64,000 nt of DNA from Clostridiales bacterium (lineage in GTDB: Bacteria; Bacillota; Clostridia; Christensenellales; CAG-917): positions 1,178,001 to 1,242,000 of the forward strand of contig CP091734.1 in assembly GCA_022009995.1 (NCBI GenBank), in the 5' to 3' direction. A program made the position numbers and the translations under genes. The stretch's first letter is position 1, and each line of letters begins with the position of its first letter. Below are positions 1 to 7,944 of the stretch, in pieces. Under the pieces are notes generated by a model. That model was not told the origin of the DNA. It did no database searches and saw only the letters and a program-made list of their open reading frames with translations.

Positions 1-1
1 C

Positions 2-637
2 GGATACGTCGTGGAAGCGCTTGCAAGGACGGGAATCGGCGCGCTCGATCTCATCGACAACGACACCGTGTGTCTTACCAATCTGAACCGTCAGATAATC
101 GCAACGCACGATACGATAGGGAAGTATAAGGTCGATGTTTTTAAGGAGCGCGTGCACGTGATAAATCCCAATTGCAAGGTCGCGACTTACAAGACGTTTT
201 TCCTGCCCGAAACAGCAGGCTCTTTCGACTTCAAAAACTATGACTACGTCGTGGACGCAATCGATACGGTGGCGGGGAAAATCGCCATAATCGAAAAAGC
301 AAACGAGGCGGGCGTTCCCGTGATTTCGTCGATGGGCGCGGGCAACAAAACGGATCCGACCGCGTTTAAGGTTGCGGATTTGTACGACACGTCCGTGTGT
401 CCCCTTGCAAAAGTGATGCGAAAAGAGTGCAAAAAACGCGCTCTCAAAAACGTGAAAGTCGTGTATTCCACCGAAAAAGCGGTGAAACAAAAATCCGCGC
501 CGGACTCTGACGACGTGAATCCTTGCCGTCGCTCGACGCCGGGCTCGCTTTCTTTCGTTCCGTCGGTCGCGGGACTTATTATCGCCGGCGAAGTGATTAA
601 AGACGTCTCGGGCTACGTCCCCGAATACGACGACTGA
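2..637 (+). CDS. tcdA: tRNA threonylcarbamoyladenosine dehydratase TcdA, 5' end missing
   Basis: E1-like ThiF-fold enzyme that cyclises t6A37 to ct6A in ANN-decoding tRNAs using ATP. The open frame runs in from the window edge (first visible residues GYVVEALARTG), so the N-terminal glycine-rich ATP loop is cut. Visible family features are DLIDNDTVCLTNLNRQI (the Asp and Arg-Gln that bind the adenylate), VVDAIDTVAGK, the SMGAGNK stretch, and the C-terminal GSLSFVPSVAGLIIAGEVI helix. The length from this point matches the usual 240-260 residue family. It is the last gene before an intergenic stretch. MoeB or ThiF is the only alternative, but those lack the SMGAGNKxDPT segment typical of TcdA/CsdL. 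Confidence 0.88.
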   Translation, partial: GYVVEALARTGIGALDLIDNDTVCLTNLNRQIIATHDTIGKYKVDVFKERVHVINPNCKVATYKTFFLPETAGSFDFKNYDYVVDAIDTVAGKIAIIEKANEAGVPVISSMGAGNKTDPTAFKVADLYDTSVCPLAKVMRKECKKRALKNVKVVYSTEKAVKQKSAPDSDDVNPCRRSTPGSLSFVPSVAGLIIAGEVIKDVSGYVPEYDD

Positions 638-663
638 TTTCAGCGCGACAATTTCAATAATGC

Positions 664-692
664 GGTTGACAAAATACGCGATAATTGCTATA
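664..692 (+). promoter_or_regulatory. Sigma-A type promoter
   Basis: TTGACA (664-669), 17-base spacer, TATACT (687-692). It points towards the tRNA-Ser at 992 but is 300 bases away, with an inverted-repeat element in between. No closer promoter of comparable quality was seen for the tRNA. Confidence 0.65.
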
Positions 693-703
693 CTTTCAAC
701 CGA

Positions 704-985
704 TATGCCAGGCAAGAGTAATACAAGCCTGCCAAATCGCCGCAATTTCCGCGCCTTTTGGCAAAAACTCGCTTGTAGTACGGTTAAGTACAACTGCGTT
801 CGTTTTTCCCAAAAATCATCGGAAATATCGACGATTTGGTCGCTTGCGAGTCCGACGCCGTATTTTCAGGCAAAGACAAGGCACGCGAACGGGTTAATAC
901 TTTACGTCTAAGCCGCGAGCGTAACGCAGTATTTGTCAAAAATACAGCGTCTTGACCACGGTTCGTATTATTCTTGCCTGGCATA
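704..985. repeat. 282-bp element with 21-bp terminal inverted repeats (MITE-like)
   Basis: Bases 704-724 and 965-985 are inverted repeats matching at 20 of 21 positions, starting TATGCCAGGCAAG. The interior has no credible gene: the short frames lack ribosome binding sites and family features. An internal GTATTT/AAATAC hairpin lies near the right end. The element sits exactly between a strong promoter and the tRNA-Ser gene, which suggests either insertion of a small non-autonomous element or an unusual tRNA leader. No transposase is present and no target-site duplication is obvious. Confidence 0.5.
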
Positions 986-991
986 CAACGC

Positions 992-1080
992 GGAGGAATA
1001 TCGAAGCGGTCATAACGAGGCGGTCTTGAAAACCGTTTGGGTGAAAGCCCACGGGGGTTCGAATCCCTCTTCCTCCGCCA
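992..1080 (+). tRNA. tRNA-Ser (anticodon TGA)
   Basis: 89-nt class II tRNA. The acceptor stem GGAGGAA (992-998) pairs with TTCCTCC (1070-1076), followed by discriminator G and encoded CCA. The anticodon loop CTTGAAA carries TGA. A long variable arm and a GGTTCGAATCC-type T arm are present. Its last 21 bases recur at 4491-4511. Confidence 0.95.
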
Positions 1081-1082
1081 CC

Positions 1083-1131
1083 AAGACACACGCAAAAGGA
1101 GCGTATAAAACTCCGACACGTGTGTCTTTTT
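1083..1131 (+). terminator. Terminator of the tRNA-Ser gene
   Basis: AGACACACG (1084-1092) pairs with CGTGTGTCT (1119-1127) around an inner GGAG/CTCC hairpin, followed by a short T run. Confidence 0.7.
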
Positions 1132-1144
1132 CTATGCAAAACAG

Positions 1145-1181
1145 GGGTAAATTACCGTTTTTGTGGTAATTTACCCTTTTT
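1145..1181 (+). terminator. Strong intrinsic terminator
   Basis: Perfect 12-bp stem (1145-1156 with 1165-1176), 8-base loop, then five T. It is a second stop after the tRNA. From here to 1311 I see no gene. Confidence 0.8.
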
Positions 1182-1311
1182 GTTGTTTCTTCGCTCATCA
1201 CCGTAGGGATTTTTTCTTCACTCGCTTTGAAAAACCTCAAACCTTTAACGATTGCACAAAAAGGATTTTTGCACGATAAGGAGCGTATGATTTCTTCTGA
1301 CTTAATCAACG

Positions 1312-1351
1312 AAAAAAATGACCGACTGCACTCTTACGAACGCAGTCGGTC
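1312..1351 (-). terminator. Terminator of the tldD-pmbA operon
   Basis: 10-bp perfect stem (1320-1329 with 1342-1351). On the minus strand it is followed by seven T (1312-1318). It lies 90 bases beyond the pmbA stop. The stretch 1352-1440 shows nothing else. Confidence 0.75.
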
Positions 1352-1440
1352 GTTTGACCTTTATCTTTCTGTACTCTCTTTTTCCGATCGAAGCAGACTG
1401 GTTTTACTTTTTCGCTTTTTAAGCTGACCATACCGGAGAA

Positions 1441-2655
1441 TCACATATTCACGTCCATGACAACGGCACACAGCATACTGTCCGGGGACGGGTCGCCTCT
1501 GACGGCGCCGATGTAGTCATTGCCGAGGAAGTCGCTGAAATCGCCTCCGATATTCAGCTCCGGAAGGCGTCCGACCAATCTGCCGTTTTCCATCAGGTAA
1601 GACATCTGTACCGGAGCAGCAAAATGACCGCCGGGCGTGATATCGCCGCCTGAAGTCATGACAATATAGATCGCTTTGTCCGGTACAAGTGCGCTGAGTG
1701 CCGGTGCGGTCGGCTCTGCATAAAAACGGTTGAAGCCAAGGGTCGGCACGCCGTCATAAGAGGCTGCCGCCGTGCCGGTGTTTGGCAGGTTCAGCTTTTC
1801 TGCCGATTTTTTCGTTGTCAGAAGGCCGACAAGCGTTCCCCTGTCGATAAGCGCGGGACGCAGATCAGGTGCAACGCATCCCTCGGTATCAAAGAAGCAT
1901 ACGCCGGGGTTTGTTGCGGGATTCATATCGTTTTTAAGTGAAAGCCTGTCCGAGAAAACCTTTTTGCCGAGTTTTCCGCTGAGCAACGAAGCGCCAGAAG
2001 CGTACATTTCGGCAATAAAATGCTGCAGAGTGCCGCCGAACAGGTCGCTGATATCCATAACTACGGGATAGCGTCCGGGAGTAATGTCGGCAGACGTGTA
2101 AAACGCATCATATTCTTTTCCGAACTGTGAAAGCAGTGCATCCGGGTCAAAGTCAGCGCCTTTATAGCCGAAAGAGGTATCAAACAGATTTCCCGATCCA
2201 CGATTCTGTGCAAGCAACTGAATGTCCACATTGCTGCCGGAACTTGTCAGGTGACGTCCGAGGGAGTTCCGGTATTCAGTCTTTCTGTAATTCAGGCTGA
2301 TCTTATTTGAAAAGGCGAAACGAGGACAGGCATCGCCGAGACGGTCAAGGAAACTCTGCATTGTGGGTATCAGCTTGGAGACTGGGATAATCTCTTTTTC
2401 ATTGAGGTTTTCCTGTTCCAGTGCGCCGCCGAGTTTGCAGGGATATGGAATGCCGAGTGCCAGAGCCTCTCTGGCTTTGTCTGTCAGTGCGTTCTCGTCG
2501 GGTATTCCGAGACACCCGGCAACACCGATGCATCCGTTTTCATATACGCGGACAGTGCCTGTTGTTTCTTCCTTCTCACGGAAGCTGTCGATTTTGCCTC
2601 CGGTGACATTGAGCGTAACTGAGCGATGTGTTTCGGTCAAAAACTCTTTTTCCAT
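1441..2655 (-). CDS. pmbA: TldD/PmbA family protein, PmbA (TldE)-like subunit
   Basis: About 404 residues from the ATG at 2655, chosen because GAGGTGA lies just upstream; the frame opens 7 codons earlier without a site. The sequence follows the TldE/PmbA pattern: an N-terminal mixed domain, then ITPGRYPVVMDISDLFGGTLQHFIAE in place of the metal-binding helix, GVCFFDTEGC, the RGTLVGLLTTKKSAEKL block and the C-terminal MLCAVVMDV. It lacks the HExxxH zinc motif, as expected for the non-catalytic partner that forms a heterodimeric protease with TldD. Such pairs degrade unstructured peptides or mature ribosomal peptides. It follows tldD by a few bases, so the two are co-transcribed. Codon choice is more mixed than in the flanking genes. 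Confidence 0.85.
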   Translation of the reverse strand: MEKEFLTETHRSVTLNVTGGKIDSFREKEETTGTVRVYENGCIGVAGCLGIPDENALTDKAREALALGIPYPCKLGGALEQENLNEKEIIPVSKLIPTMQSFLDRLGDACPRFAFSNKISLNYRKTEYRNSLGRHLTSSGSNVDIQLLAQNRGSGNLFDTSFGYKGADFDPDALLSQFGKEYDAFYTSADITPGRYPVVMDISDLFGGTLQHFIAEMYASGASLLSGKLGKKVFSDRLSLKNDMNPATNPGVCFFDTEGCVAPDLRPALIDRGTLVGLLTTKKSAEKLNLPNTGTAAASYDGVPTLGFNRFYAEPTAPALSALVPDKAIYIVMTSGGDITPGGHFAAPVQMSYLMENGRLVGRLPELNIGGDFSDFLGNDYIGAVRGDPSPDSMLCAVVMDVNM

Positions 2656-2665
2656 GATTCTCACC

Positions 2666-4002
2666 TCACTGTACATTCATAGACGAAACGCGGACATACG
2701 GACCGCCGAAACCGACGGGCAGATTCATCTGCTCCATCTTGCCGCAGCCGCCGGTCACAAACGAAAGCAGGTGCACATCCCGTGTCAGACCGTCGATCAG
2801 ACCGAGCGTTTCAAACACAGAGCCTGTCAGCACGCTGATCTGTACCGGACGCCCCAGCTTGCCGTCAACGATCTCGTATGCAAGGCTGGGGGCTATGGTG
2901 AATGTGCTCATGCCGCTCCGTGGTTGATCGTTTTGATAAAATAACCCTTTTTGATCTGGGCGATCAGCTGATCGAAATCTAGATCGCCGCCCTCAATATA
3001 TGTGGTCGTCATGCGTACGATCGGCTCGAATGTGCAGTCGGTCGCACGTGCATTTCCAGTAAGCGCCTCATCGAGTGCAACAGCAGTCTGTACACTGTGC
3101 AGCCGTCCTGCCAGTACGCCGTTTTTGATTAGATAATTCTTGCGTGCGCGGGTTCCCTCGTCGTCATACGGGACATATCCGCAGCCAGAGACGGAGCCAC
3201 TGTCAACAATAGATAAAATGGGCGAGCCGACGGTTTTGCCGAGTTGCCACTCATCGCGCATTGATTGGTCCGAAAGCATGAAGTCGGATTCGGACTTGTG
3301 CCCGAATGATTCATGCGCAAAGACCCCGGCTGCTTCTGGCGAAAGGACGACCGGATATTTTCCGGGTGTGACCGGTACGGAATTGCGCATAAAATACGCC
3401 TGCTCCGCAACGGCGGCACGAAGCTCGTCATTCAGTCCTTTCAGCTCGTCAAAGCGGGTCGCACCCTTCTGCCATGAGTCCGTGAACTTCTTTTCACCTT
3501 CCGTCATGCTACAGGTGAAGGACAGCCCACAAGTCTGATAATCATACGTGACATCCGCTCCGAAACTGGACTGAAAGCGAAACAGGCTGTTGCGGTCAAG
3601 GTATACGCCTTTGTGTGTGGTGACACAGGAATCCTCCGAGAGCAGTGGCAGATATGACAGCAGAAGCGCCTGTTTTTCCCCGGCGGGAATGTCACGCACG
3701 GAGCAGTCGGCAAAGCGGATCGCCGTGTCCCGATTGCGTTCAAAGCGACGGACAACAGGGTCATCGAGGATCTGCGCGTTGGGTGTGGCAGCCGCATAAA
3801 GACCGTCAAGCGTATTTTGCAGATGCGCAAGGTCGGTCACGGATGCATAATACCACATCCTGCCGTCATATACCCGCAGAAATGCGCGGCATTCGACGCT
3901 GGTCTTCATTTCCTGCAAAATACCGTCTGTATAAGAAATAATGGTCCGGCTGCGGTCCTCGGTGCGGACGTCAGCATAAAAACCTTTTTTGAATTCAATC
4001 AT
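2666..4002 (-). CDS. tldD: Metalloprotease TldD (one frameshift)
   Basis: Zinc-dependent catalytic subunit of the TldD/TldE protease. The start at 4002 is chosen over 4032 because AAGGAGAG precedes it at normal spacing. The zinc motif HESFGH lies near residue 236 with an acidic residue following, then RARKNYLIKNGVLAGRLHS and TYIEGGDLDFDQLIAQIKKGYFI, all TldD hallmarks. The frame breaks near 2915: restoring one A (GGAGC to GGAAGC) joins KTINHGSG to MSTFTIAPSLAYE and the normal C terminus ending SSMNVQ. Corrected length is about 445 residues, usual for the family. A stop of this kind inside a conserved gene is most likely a consensus error. Followed directly by pmbA. Confidence 0.87.
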
Positions 4003-4182
4003 AAAAGAAAGTCTCTCCTTCTCTTTGATCAACTATTATATCACGTGAATATTAATAAGTAAACACGTTTTTGTACAGAAACATATGAACAATATTTTAT
4101 CTTTGAAAACCGTAGGGTTATCCTACGCCTCAACAAACTTGTCCTTTGCCTTCGCTCTATATTTCAATATTTCAATGTTTTT

Positions 4183-4210
4183 ATTATACCATAATCCTCC
4201 ACTTTTTCAA
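4183..4210 (-). promoter_or_regulatory. Promoter of tldD-pmbA
   Basis: On the minus strand TTGAAA (4205-4210), 16-base spacer, TATAAT (4183-4188), about 180 bases upstream of the tldD start. The leader between is AT-rich with no recognised structure. Confidence 0.6.
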
Positions 4211-4242
4211 TAACATGCCGCACTTGTCCAAATGTTTTTTTG

Positions 4243-4276
4243 TTTGGGGTTCAAATCCCCGTGGACGCCTGCCCCC
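4243..4276 (+). other. Remnant of a tRNA 3' end
   Basis: Contains a T-arm-like hairpin GGGGTTCAAATCCCC followed by a GGACGCC acceptor-like strand, with no matching 5' half upstream. It looks like the tail of a deleted or displaced tRNA gene. Confidence 0.4.
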
Positions 4277-4319
4277 TTTTCGGCTTAAAAAGACGCTCCT
4301 TTTTGTTCGTCATTGACAA

Positions 4320-4580
4320 CAAAACGGACAAGCATTTTTTGCTTGTCCGTTTTGTTTTTCGGTACTTAATAAAAGGGATTCGAACGAGAGCGTTAAGAAA
4401 ACGACACGGTGCGTCGTTTTTAGCGGCTGCCCGAAGGCTTTTGCAAAGCATAAAAACTGCTGACCAAGGTTGCTTTGCAAAAGACAAGAACGAATCCCTC
4501 TTCCTCCGCCAACAAAACGGACAAGCATTTTTTGCTTGTCCGTTTTGTTTTTTCGGAACTTAATAAGAGAGATTCGAACC
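4320..4580. repeat. Duplicated hairpin block with tRNA-derived edges
   Basis: A block of about 67 bases occurs twice (4320-4386 and 4513-4580). Each copy has a terminator-like hairpin AACGGACAAGC/GCTTGTCCGTT followed by CGGNACTTAATAA and GATTCGAAC, which reads as a reversed tRNA T arm. Between the copies lie a perfect 13-bp inverted repeat (4438-4450 with 4471-4483) and an AAAACGAC/GTCGTTTT hairpin. No protein is encoded. Confidence 0.6.
4491..4511 (+). repeat. 21-bp direct repeat of the tRNA-Ser 3' end (candidate att site)
   Basis: Identical to 1060-1080, the last 21 bases of tRNA-Ser including CCA. Such repeats form when an element integrates into a tRNA 3' end. The pair brackets a 3.4-kb segment holding tldD-pmbA, but no integrase is seen inside it. 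Confidence 0.55.
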
Positions 4581-4587
4581 CCCTATC

Positions 4588-4847
4588 ACGGGGATGACCG
4601 CAAGTGAAGAGAGAAGCAAACGCTTGCATTTGCGGAAATCGAACGCAGCGGACATAGCCAACAACCAGACACGAAGTGTCAAATGCAGGGCATTAGCGCA
4701 AAAGCGCGGTTGTTGAGTGTAGACGCTTCGCTTATGTGAGTAAACTCACTCGCTCCGCTATTAAAAGAGAATGAAACTTATATACTTGAGGGAGAGCAAT
4801 GCTTTATTAAACGCATTTCTGTATTGGTCGAGGTTAGCATAGCGCAA
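4588..4847. other. Non-coding stretch rich in small hairpins
   Basis: No supported gene. CCAACAACC (near 4659) and GGTTGTTG (near 4707) form a long-range pair enclosing GACAC/GTGTC and GCGC/GCGC hairpins, followed by a GTGAGT/ACTCAC hairpin near 4735. This could be a small structured RNA or decayed mobile DNA; nothing decides between them. Confidence 0.3.
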
Positions 4848-4899
4848 TTTCGGGCATATGTCAATAATTGTTGACATATGCCCGAAACGGCACTATAAT
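4848..4899 (+). promoter_or_regulatory. Promoter with a 17-bp palindromic operator
   Basis: A perfect inverted repeat (4848-4864 with 4871-4887, half-site TTGACATATGCCCGAAA, 6-base centre) includes the -35 box TTGACA (4871-4876). A 17-base spacer leads to TATAAT (4894-4899), 19 bases before the DUF134 start. The overlap makes repression by a dimeric regulator likely. The adjacent DUF134 helix-turn-helix protein is the obvious candidate, by inference. Confidence 0.75.
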
Positions 4900-4917
4900 A
4901 TATGGTGAGGTGATAAA

Positions 4918-5288
4918 ATGTCAAGACCAACGAAGTGTCGCCGAGTGTGTTATTTCCCTGAAGTTCTTGAATTTTCTCCAACGGGAGCAGTAAGCGGGGA
5001 ACCAATTGTTTTGACAATTGATGAACTTGAAACCATACGGCTGATTGACAAAGAAAACTTAAGCCAAGAAGAATGCGGGGCACAACTCGGCATAGGCAGA
5101 ACAACCGCACAAAAATCTATGAAACCGCAAGGAAAAAGATAGCAGACGCACTTGTGCTTGGCTTCGCACTGAAAATTGAGGGCGGCGAGTTTCAGCTTTG
5201 TAGCGGCAGTACAGACTTTTGCTATAAAAAAGACTGCATCAAACGGCAAATTCAAAAAGAATTCAAAACAGAAAAAGGAGCAAATATT
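4918..5288 (+). CDS. DUF134 family predicted DNA-binding protein (one frameshift)
   Basis: Starts at the ATG after GGTGAGGTG. MSRPTKCRRVCYFPEV, LTIDELETIRLIDKE and LSQEECGAQLGIGRTTAQ are the DUF134 signature with its helix-turn-helix. The frame breaks near 5107; restoring one A in the A run gives TTAQKIYETARKKIADALV, the expected continuation. The domain ends with a cysteine-bearing tail (CSGSTDFCYKKDC). After correction no stop separates it from the downstream NifX-like protein, so the two may be fused. Loss of two more A near 5272 would equally hide a TGA overlapping the next ATG. DUF134 genes are often found beside NifX-type proteins; the function is undetermined. Confidence 0.75.
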
Positions 5289-5693
5289 ATGAGAATCGCA
5301 GTAACTTACCAAAACGGAAATATCTTTCAGCATTTCGGTCACACCGAGCAATTCAAATTGTACGATATTGAAGACGGCAAGGTCATTAAAACAGAGCTTA
5401 TAGATACCAACGGCTCCGGTCACGGTGCATTGGCCGGCGTACTCTCCGCTGTAAAAGCAGACGTACTCATTTGCGGCGGTATTGGCGGCGGTGCACAAAT
5501 GGCGCTGGCAGAAAACGGAATAAAGCTCTACGGTGGTGTCGAAGGTAATGCCGATGAAGCGGTAAATGCTTTTGTTGCCGGCAATCTTGCTTTCAATCCC
5601 GATGTGCATTGTGAACACCACGACCATGAACACGGCGGGGAACCCCATATCTGCGGCGACCACGGCTGCGGTCACGGACATTGCGGAAAATAG
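5289..5693 (+). CDS. NifB/NifX family iron-molybdenum cofactor-binding-like protein
   Basis: About 134 residues of the dinitrogenase Fe-Mo cofactor domain (Nitro_FeMo-Co fold): MRIAVTYQNGNIFQHFGHTE at the start, GSGHGALAGVLSAVKADVLICGGIGGGAQMAL in the centre, and a C-terminal tail very rich in His and Cys (HCEHHDHEHGG, then CGDHGCGHGHCGK). AAAAAGGAG lies 9 bases before this ATG, which supports separate initiation even though the frame is open through from the DUF134 gene. No nitrogenase genes are nearby. The tail suggests metal binding, by inference. Confidence 0.75.
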   Translation: MRIAVTYQNGNIFQHFGHTEQFKLYDIEDGKVIKTELIDTNGSGHGALAGVLSAVKADVLICGGIGGGAQMALAENGIKLYGGVEGNADEAVNAFVAGNLAFNPDVHCEHHDHEHGGEPHICGDHGCGHGHCGK

Positions 5694-5753
5694 TTGTTCC
5701 GAAAGCATTCTTCCCGTTAACTTATACCGAATGTGTGAAATCGGAGGTGTGAT

Positions 5754-6362
5754 ATGTCATTTTTTGAAAACACCCGCAACCCCGTGGGGCTTGGCGGAAA
5801 AATCATGGTTGCCCTGATGAATCTCGGTCACAGCCCCGTGGCACGGTGGGGACTTCGCTTCTTGGAGCCTGCTCCTGATGCCAAAGTGCTGGACTGCGGC
5901 TGTGGCGGCGGGTCGAATATCAAAAAGCTGTTGAAGTTGTGTCCGAAAGGCACTGTGTGGGGGATCGACTATTCGCCTGTCAGCGTTGAAAAGTCAAAAA
6001 GGGTCAACAAAGCAGCCGTTGCGAGGGGACGTTGTGATGTGCTGTGCGCGAGCGTGGCGGAGTTGCCGTTTGAATCGGAGCAGTTCGATCTGGTCACGGC
6101 TTTTGAAACCGTCTACTTCTGGCCTGATCTGCCGCAGTGCTTTTGCGAGGTCGGACGGGTGCTGAAGAGCGGCGGAACCTTTCTCATCTGCAACGAGAGC
6201 AACGGCGACACGGACAGGGACGAGAAGTGGACGGAAATCATCGGCGGCATGACCATCTACAAAGACACAGAGCTGAAAGAGTATCTGGAGCAGGCGGGCT
6301 TTCACGATGTTCAGATACATAAAAAGAAAAGTTGGCTATGCGTCACGGCGCGGAAACGGTGA
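5754..6362 (+). CDS. SAM-dependent class I methyltransferase
   Basis: 202 residues, with GGAGGTGTGAT before the ATG. The Rossmann methyltransferase motif I VLDCGCGGGSNIKKL is near residue 43, acidic motif II GIDYSP follows, then FDLVTAFETVYFWPDL (motif IV region) and GGTFLICNE (motif V). It resembles UbiE/COQ5-type enzymes; the substrate cannot be deduced. It is the third gene behind the DUF134 promoter, 60 bases after the NifX-like gene, so probably co-transcribed. Confidence 0.8.
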   Translation: MSFFENTRNPVGLGGKIMVALMNLGHSPVARWGLRFLEPAPDAKVLDCGCGGGSNIKKLLKLCPKGTVWGIDYSPVSVEKSKRVNKAAVARGRCDVLCASVAELPFESEQFDLVTAFETVYFWPDLPQCFCEVGRVLKSGGTFLICNESNGDTDRDEKWTEIIGGMTIYKDTELKEYLEQAGFHDVQIHKKKSWLCVTARKR

Positions 6363-6474
6363 AATTACTGCTGATGCCACGATTTTCAAGGATGGGGCTA
6401 ATAAATGAAAGACAGTAAACTTCAATTCGACCGCAAAAACCATGTGCTGTATTCAAAGCATGGAAGCTTTTCAC

Positions 6475-6500
6475 AAAAAAACCGCCTTTCGGGCGGTTTT
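6475..6500. terminator. Bidirectional terminator between methyltransferase and tupC
   Basis: ACCGCC (6481-6486) pairs with GGCGGT (6492-6497), flanked by A6 on the left and T4 on the right, so it can stop transcription from both sides. Confidence 0.75.
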
Positions 6501-6548
6501 GGTTTTGTTTAGGCACAATATAATTTGCGCCTTTTTCGATTTATTAAG

Positions 6549-7250
6549 TCAGACGTTGCTTAAAAACGATTTGAGTTTTTCAGACTTCGGATTCAAAAGT
6601 ATCTCACGGGGGTCGCCCCGTTCCGTCAGTATGCCGTTGCTTAAAAACAGCACTTCGTCGGCAAGTCTTAACGCCTGATTGACCGAATGAGTTGCAAAGA
6701 TAACGATTGGCGAAAACTCGGCGCAATAATTATCGAGCATATTTTCGGCGACCGCCGTTGCGGCAACGTCCATTGCGGACGTAGGCTCGTCAAGAAGCAG
6801 GACTTCGTGCTTGTCGGCAAAGACGCGGCACAAAGCCATTCTTTGGGTTTCGCCGCCGGAAAGTTTCAAAGCGTTTTTGTTTTTCAGTTCCCACAAGCCC
6901 ATATCCCGAATGAGATCGTTGCATCTGTTTTTGTAATACAGGCGCGTATCCCTGCTTTTAAGGCGGGGAAGGTCGGGGCAGGCGACGTATACGTTCCGTT
7001 TCAGCGACATATCGAAAGCGTAACTTGTCTGGGACATATAACAGATTGTGTTGCCGCCGCCGGGGAAGTCCGTTTCGAAAATCGCGTTTTTGTCGGGTTT
7101 TATCAAGCCGCCGATAATTTTGAGCATGGTGGTTTTTCCCGATCCGTTGGAACCGATGACCGCGTAGCGTTTTCCTTTTTCGAAAATCAGTCCGCCGACG
7201 TCTAATACGACTTTCCCGTCGTATGTTTTTTTGCAAGACAGATTAAGCAT
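6549..7250 (-). CDS. tupC: Tungstate ABC transporter ATP-binding protein TupC
   Basis: 233 residues. Walker A GSNGSGKTT (near 34-42), signature LSGGETQRMA, Walker B VLLLDEPTSAMD and the switch His in IFATHSVNQAL are all intact. It energises uptake of tungstate through TupB. The start overlaps the end of tupB by 8 bases on the minus strand, and the partners are tupB and tupA. Assignment to tungstate rather than molybdate rests on the TupA relatives and the tungsten operon across the divergent promoter region. It lacks the C-terminal Mop domain of ModC. Confidence 0.85.
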   Translation of the reverse strand: MLNLSCKKTYDGKVVLDVGGLIFEKGKRYAVIGSNGSGKTTMLKIIGGLIKPDKNAIFETDFPGGGNTICYMSQTSYAFDMSLKRNVYVACPDLPRLKSRDTRLYYKNRCNDLIRDMGLWELKNKNALKLSGGETQRMALCRVFADKHEVLLLDEPTSAMDVAATAVAENMLDNYCAEFSPIVIFATHSVNQALRLADEVLFLSNGILTERGDPREILLNPKSEKLKSFLSNV

Positions 7251-7941
7251 GTTTTCTTCGTTTCAATCCGAATTGTAATAACGCGGCGACGCAATTTACG
7301 CACAAGGATATCATCAGAAGAATGAATCCGAGCGCGATCGCCATCGAAAAATCACCAGTGTTGTAATTCAGGGCGATTGCAGTGGTCATAACTCTGGTTT
7401 TGTAAAGAATGTTTCCGCCGACAATCTGCACTGCGCCGACTTCCGATATCGCGCGCGCAAAAGCAAACAAATATACCGCAATGAGCTGATACTTGCTTTC
7501 GCCGATAATCAAAAAAACTCTCTTGAAAGGATTAGCGCCCATACCTTTTAGCGAGGGGAGAGCGTTTTTGACTATGGGCGAAATTGCCGTTTCGGTCATT
7601 CCCGCAACGATTGGCGTAATCAATACTACCTGCGCGATTATCATAAGCTTTACGGAATAAATAAGCCCAAGATTGCCGAAAGGCCCCGTGCCGGAAAACA
7701 AAACGTAAACGATAATACCCACGACAACGGGTGGTAATCCCATGAGCGTGCGCATAAACGTTACGACGATTCTTTTCCCGGGGAAATCGTTGAACGCGAC
7801 AAGAAGCCCGATAAGCGTCCCGAAAAGGAACGCTATTATCGAACTTGAAAACGCCATTTGAAGCGTAGTGTTTATTATGTTGTCAAGCAACGGGTCTTTG
7901 TCTTGCATCAACCGCATTGCCTGTTCCCACACGTTATTCAA
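7243..7941 (-). CDS. tupB: Tungstate ABC transporter permease TupB
   Basis: 232 residues with five to six hydrophobic segments (for example FSSSIIAFLFGTLIGLLVAF and LMIIAQVVLITPIVAGM). The EAA-like loop LKGMGANPFKRVFLI contacts TupC. AFARAISEVGAVQIVGGNI is typical of the TupB/ModB family. It lies in the inner membrane-type position of the transporter, between tupA (3-base gap) and tupC (overlap). No sequence damage is seen. Confidence 0.87.
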   Translation of the reverse strand: MNNVWEQAMRLMQDKDPLLDNIINTTLQMAFSSSIIAFLFGTLIGLLVAFNDFPGKRIVVTFMRTLMGLPPVVVGIIVYVLFSGTGPFGNLGLIYSVKLMIIAQVVLITPIVAGMTETAISPIVKNALPSLKGMGANPFKRVFLIIGESKYQLIAVYLFAFARAISEVGAVQIVGGNILYKTRVMTTAIALNYNTGDFSMAIALGFILLMISLCVNCVAALLQFGLKRRKHA

Positions 7942-7944
7942 CTA

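Noticed and set aside
784..1119. Minus-strand open frame across the inverted-repeat element and the tRNA
   Set aside because: It reads through the tRNA-Ser and terminator, has no ribosome binding site and shows no protein family pattern.
4320..4580. CRISPR array
   Set aside because: Only two repeat copies, no regular spacers and no cas genes; the repeats are terminator hairpins and tRNA pieces.
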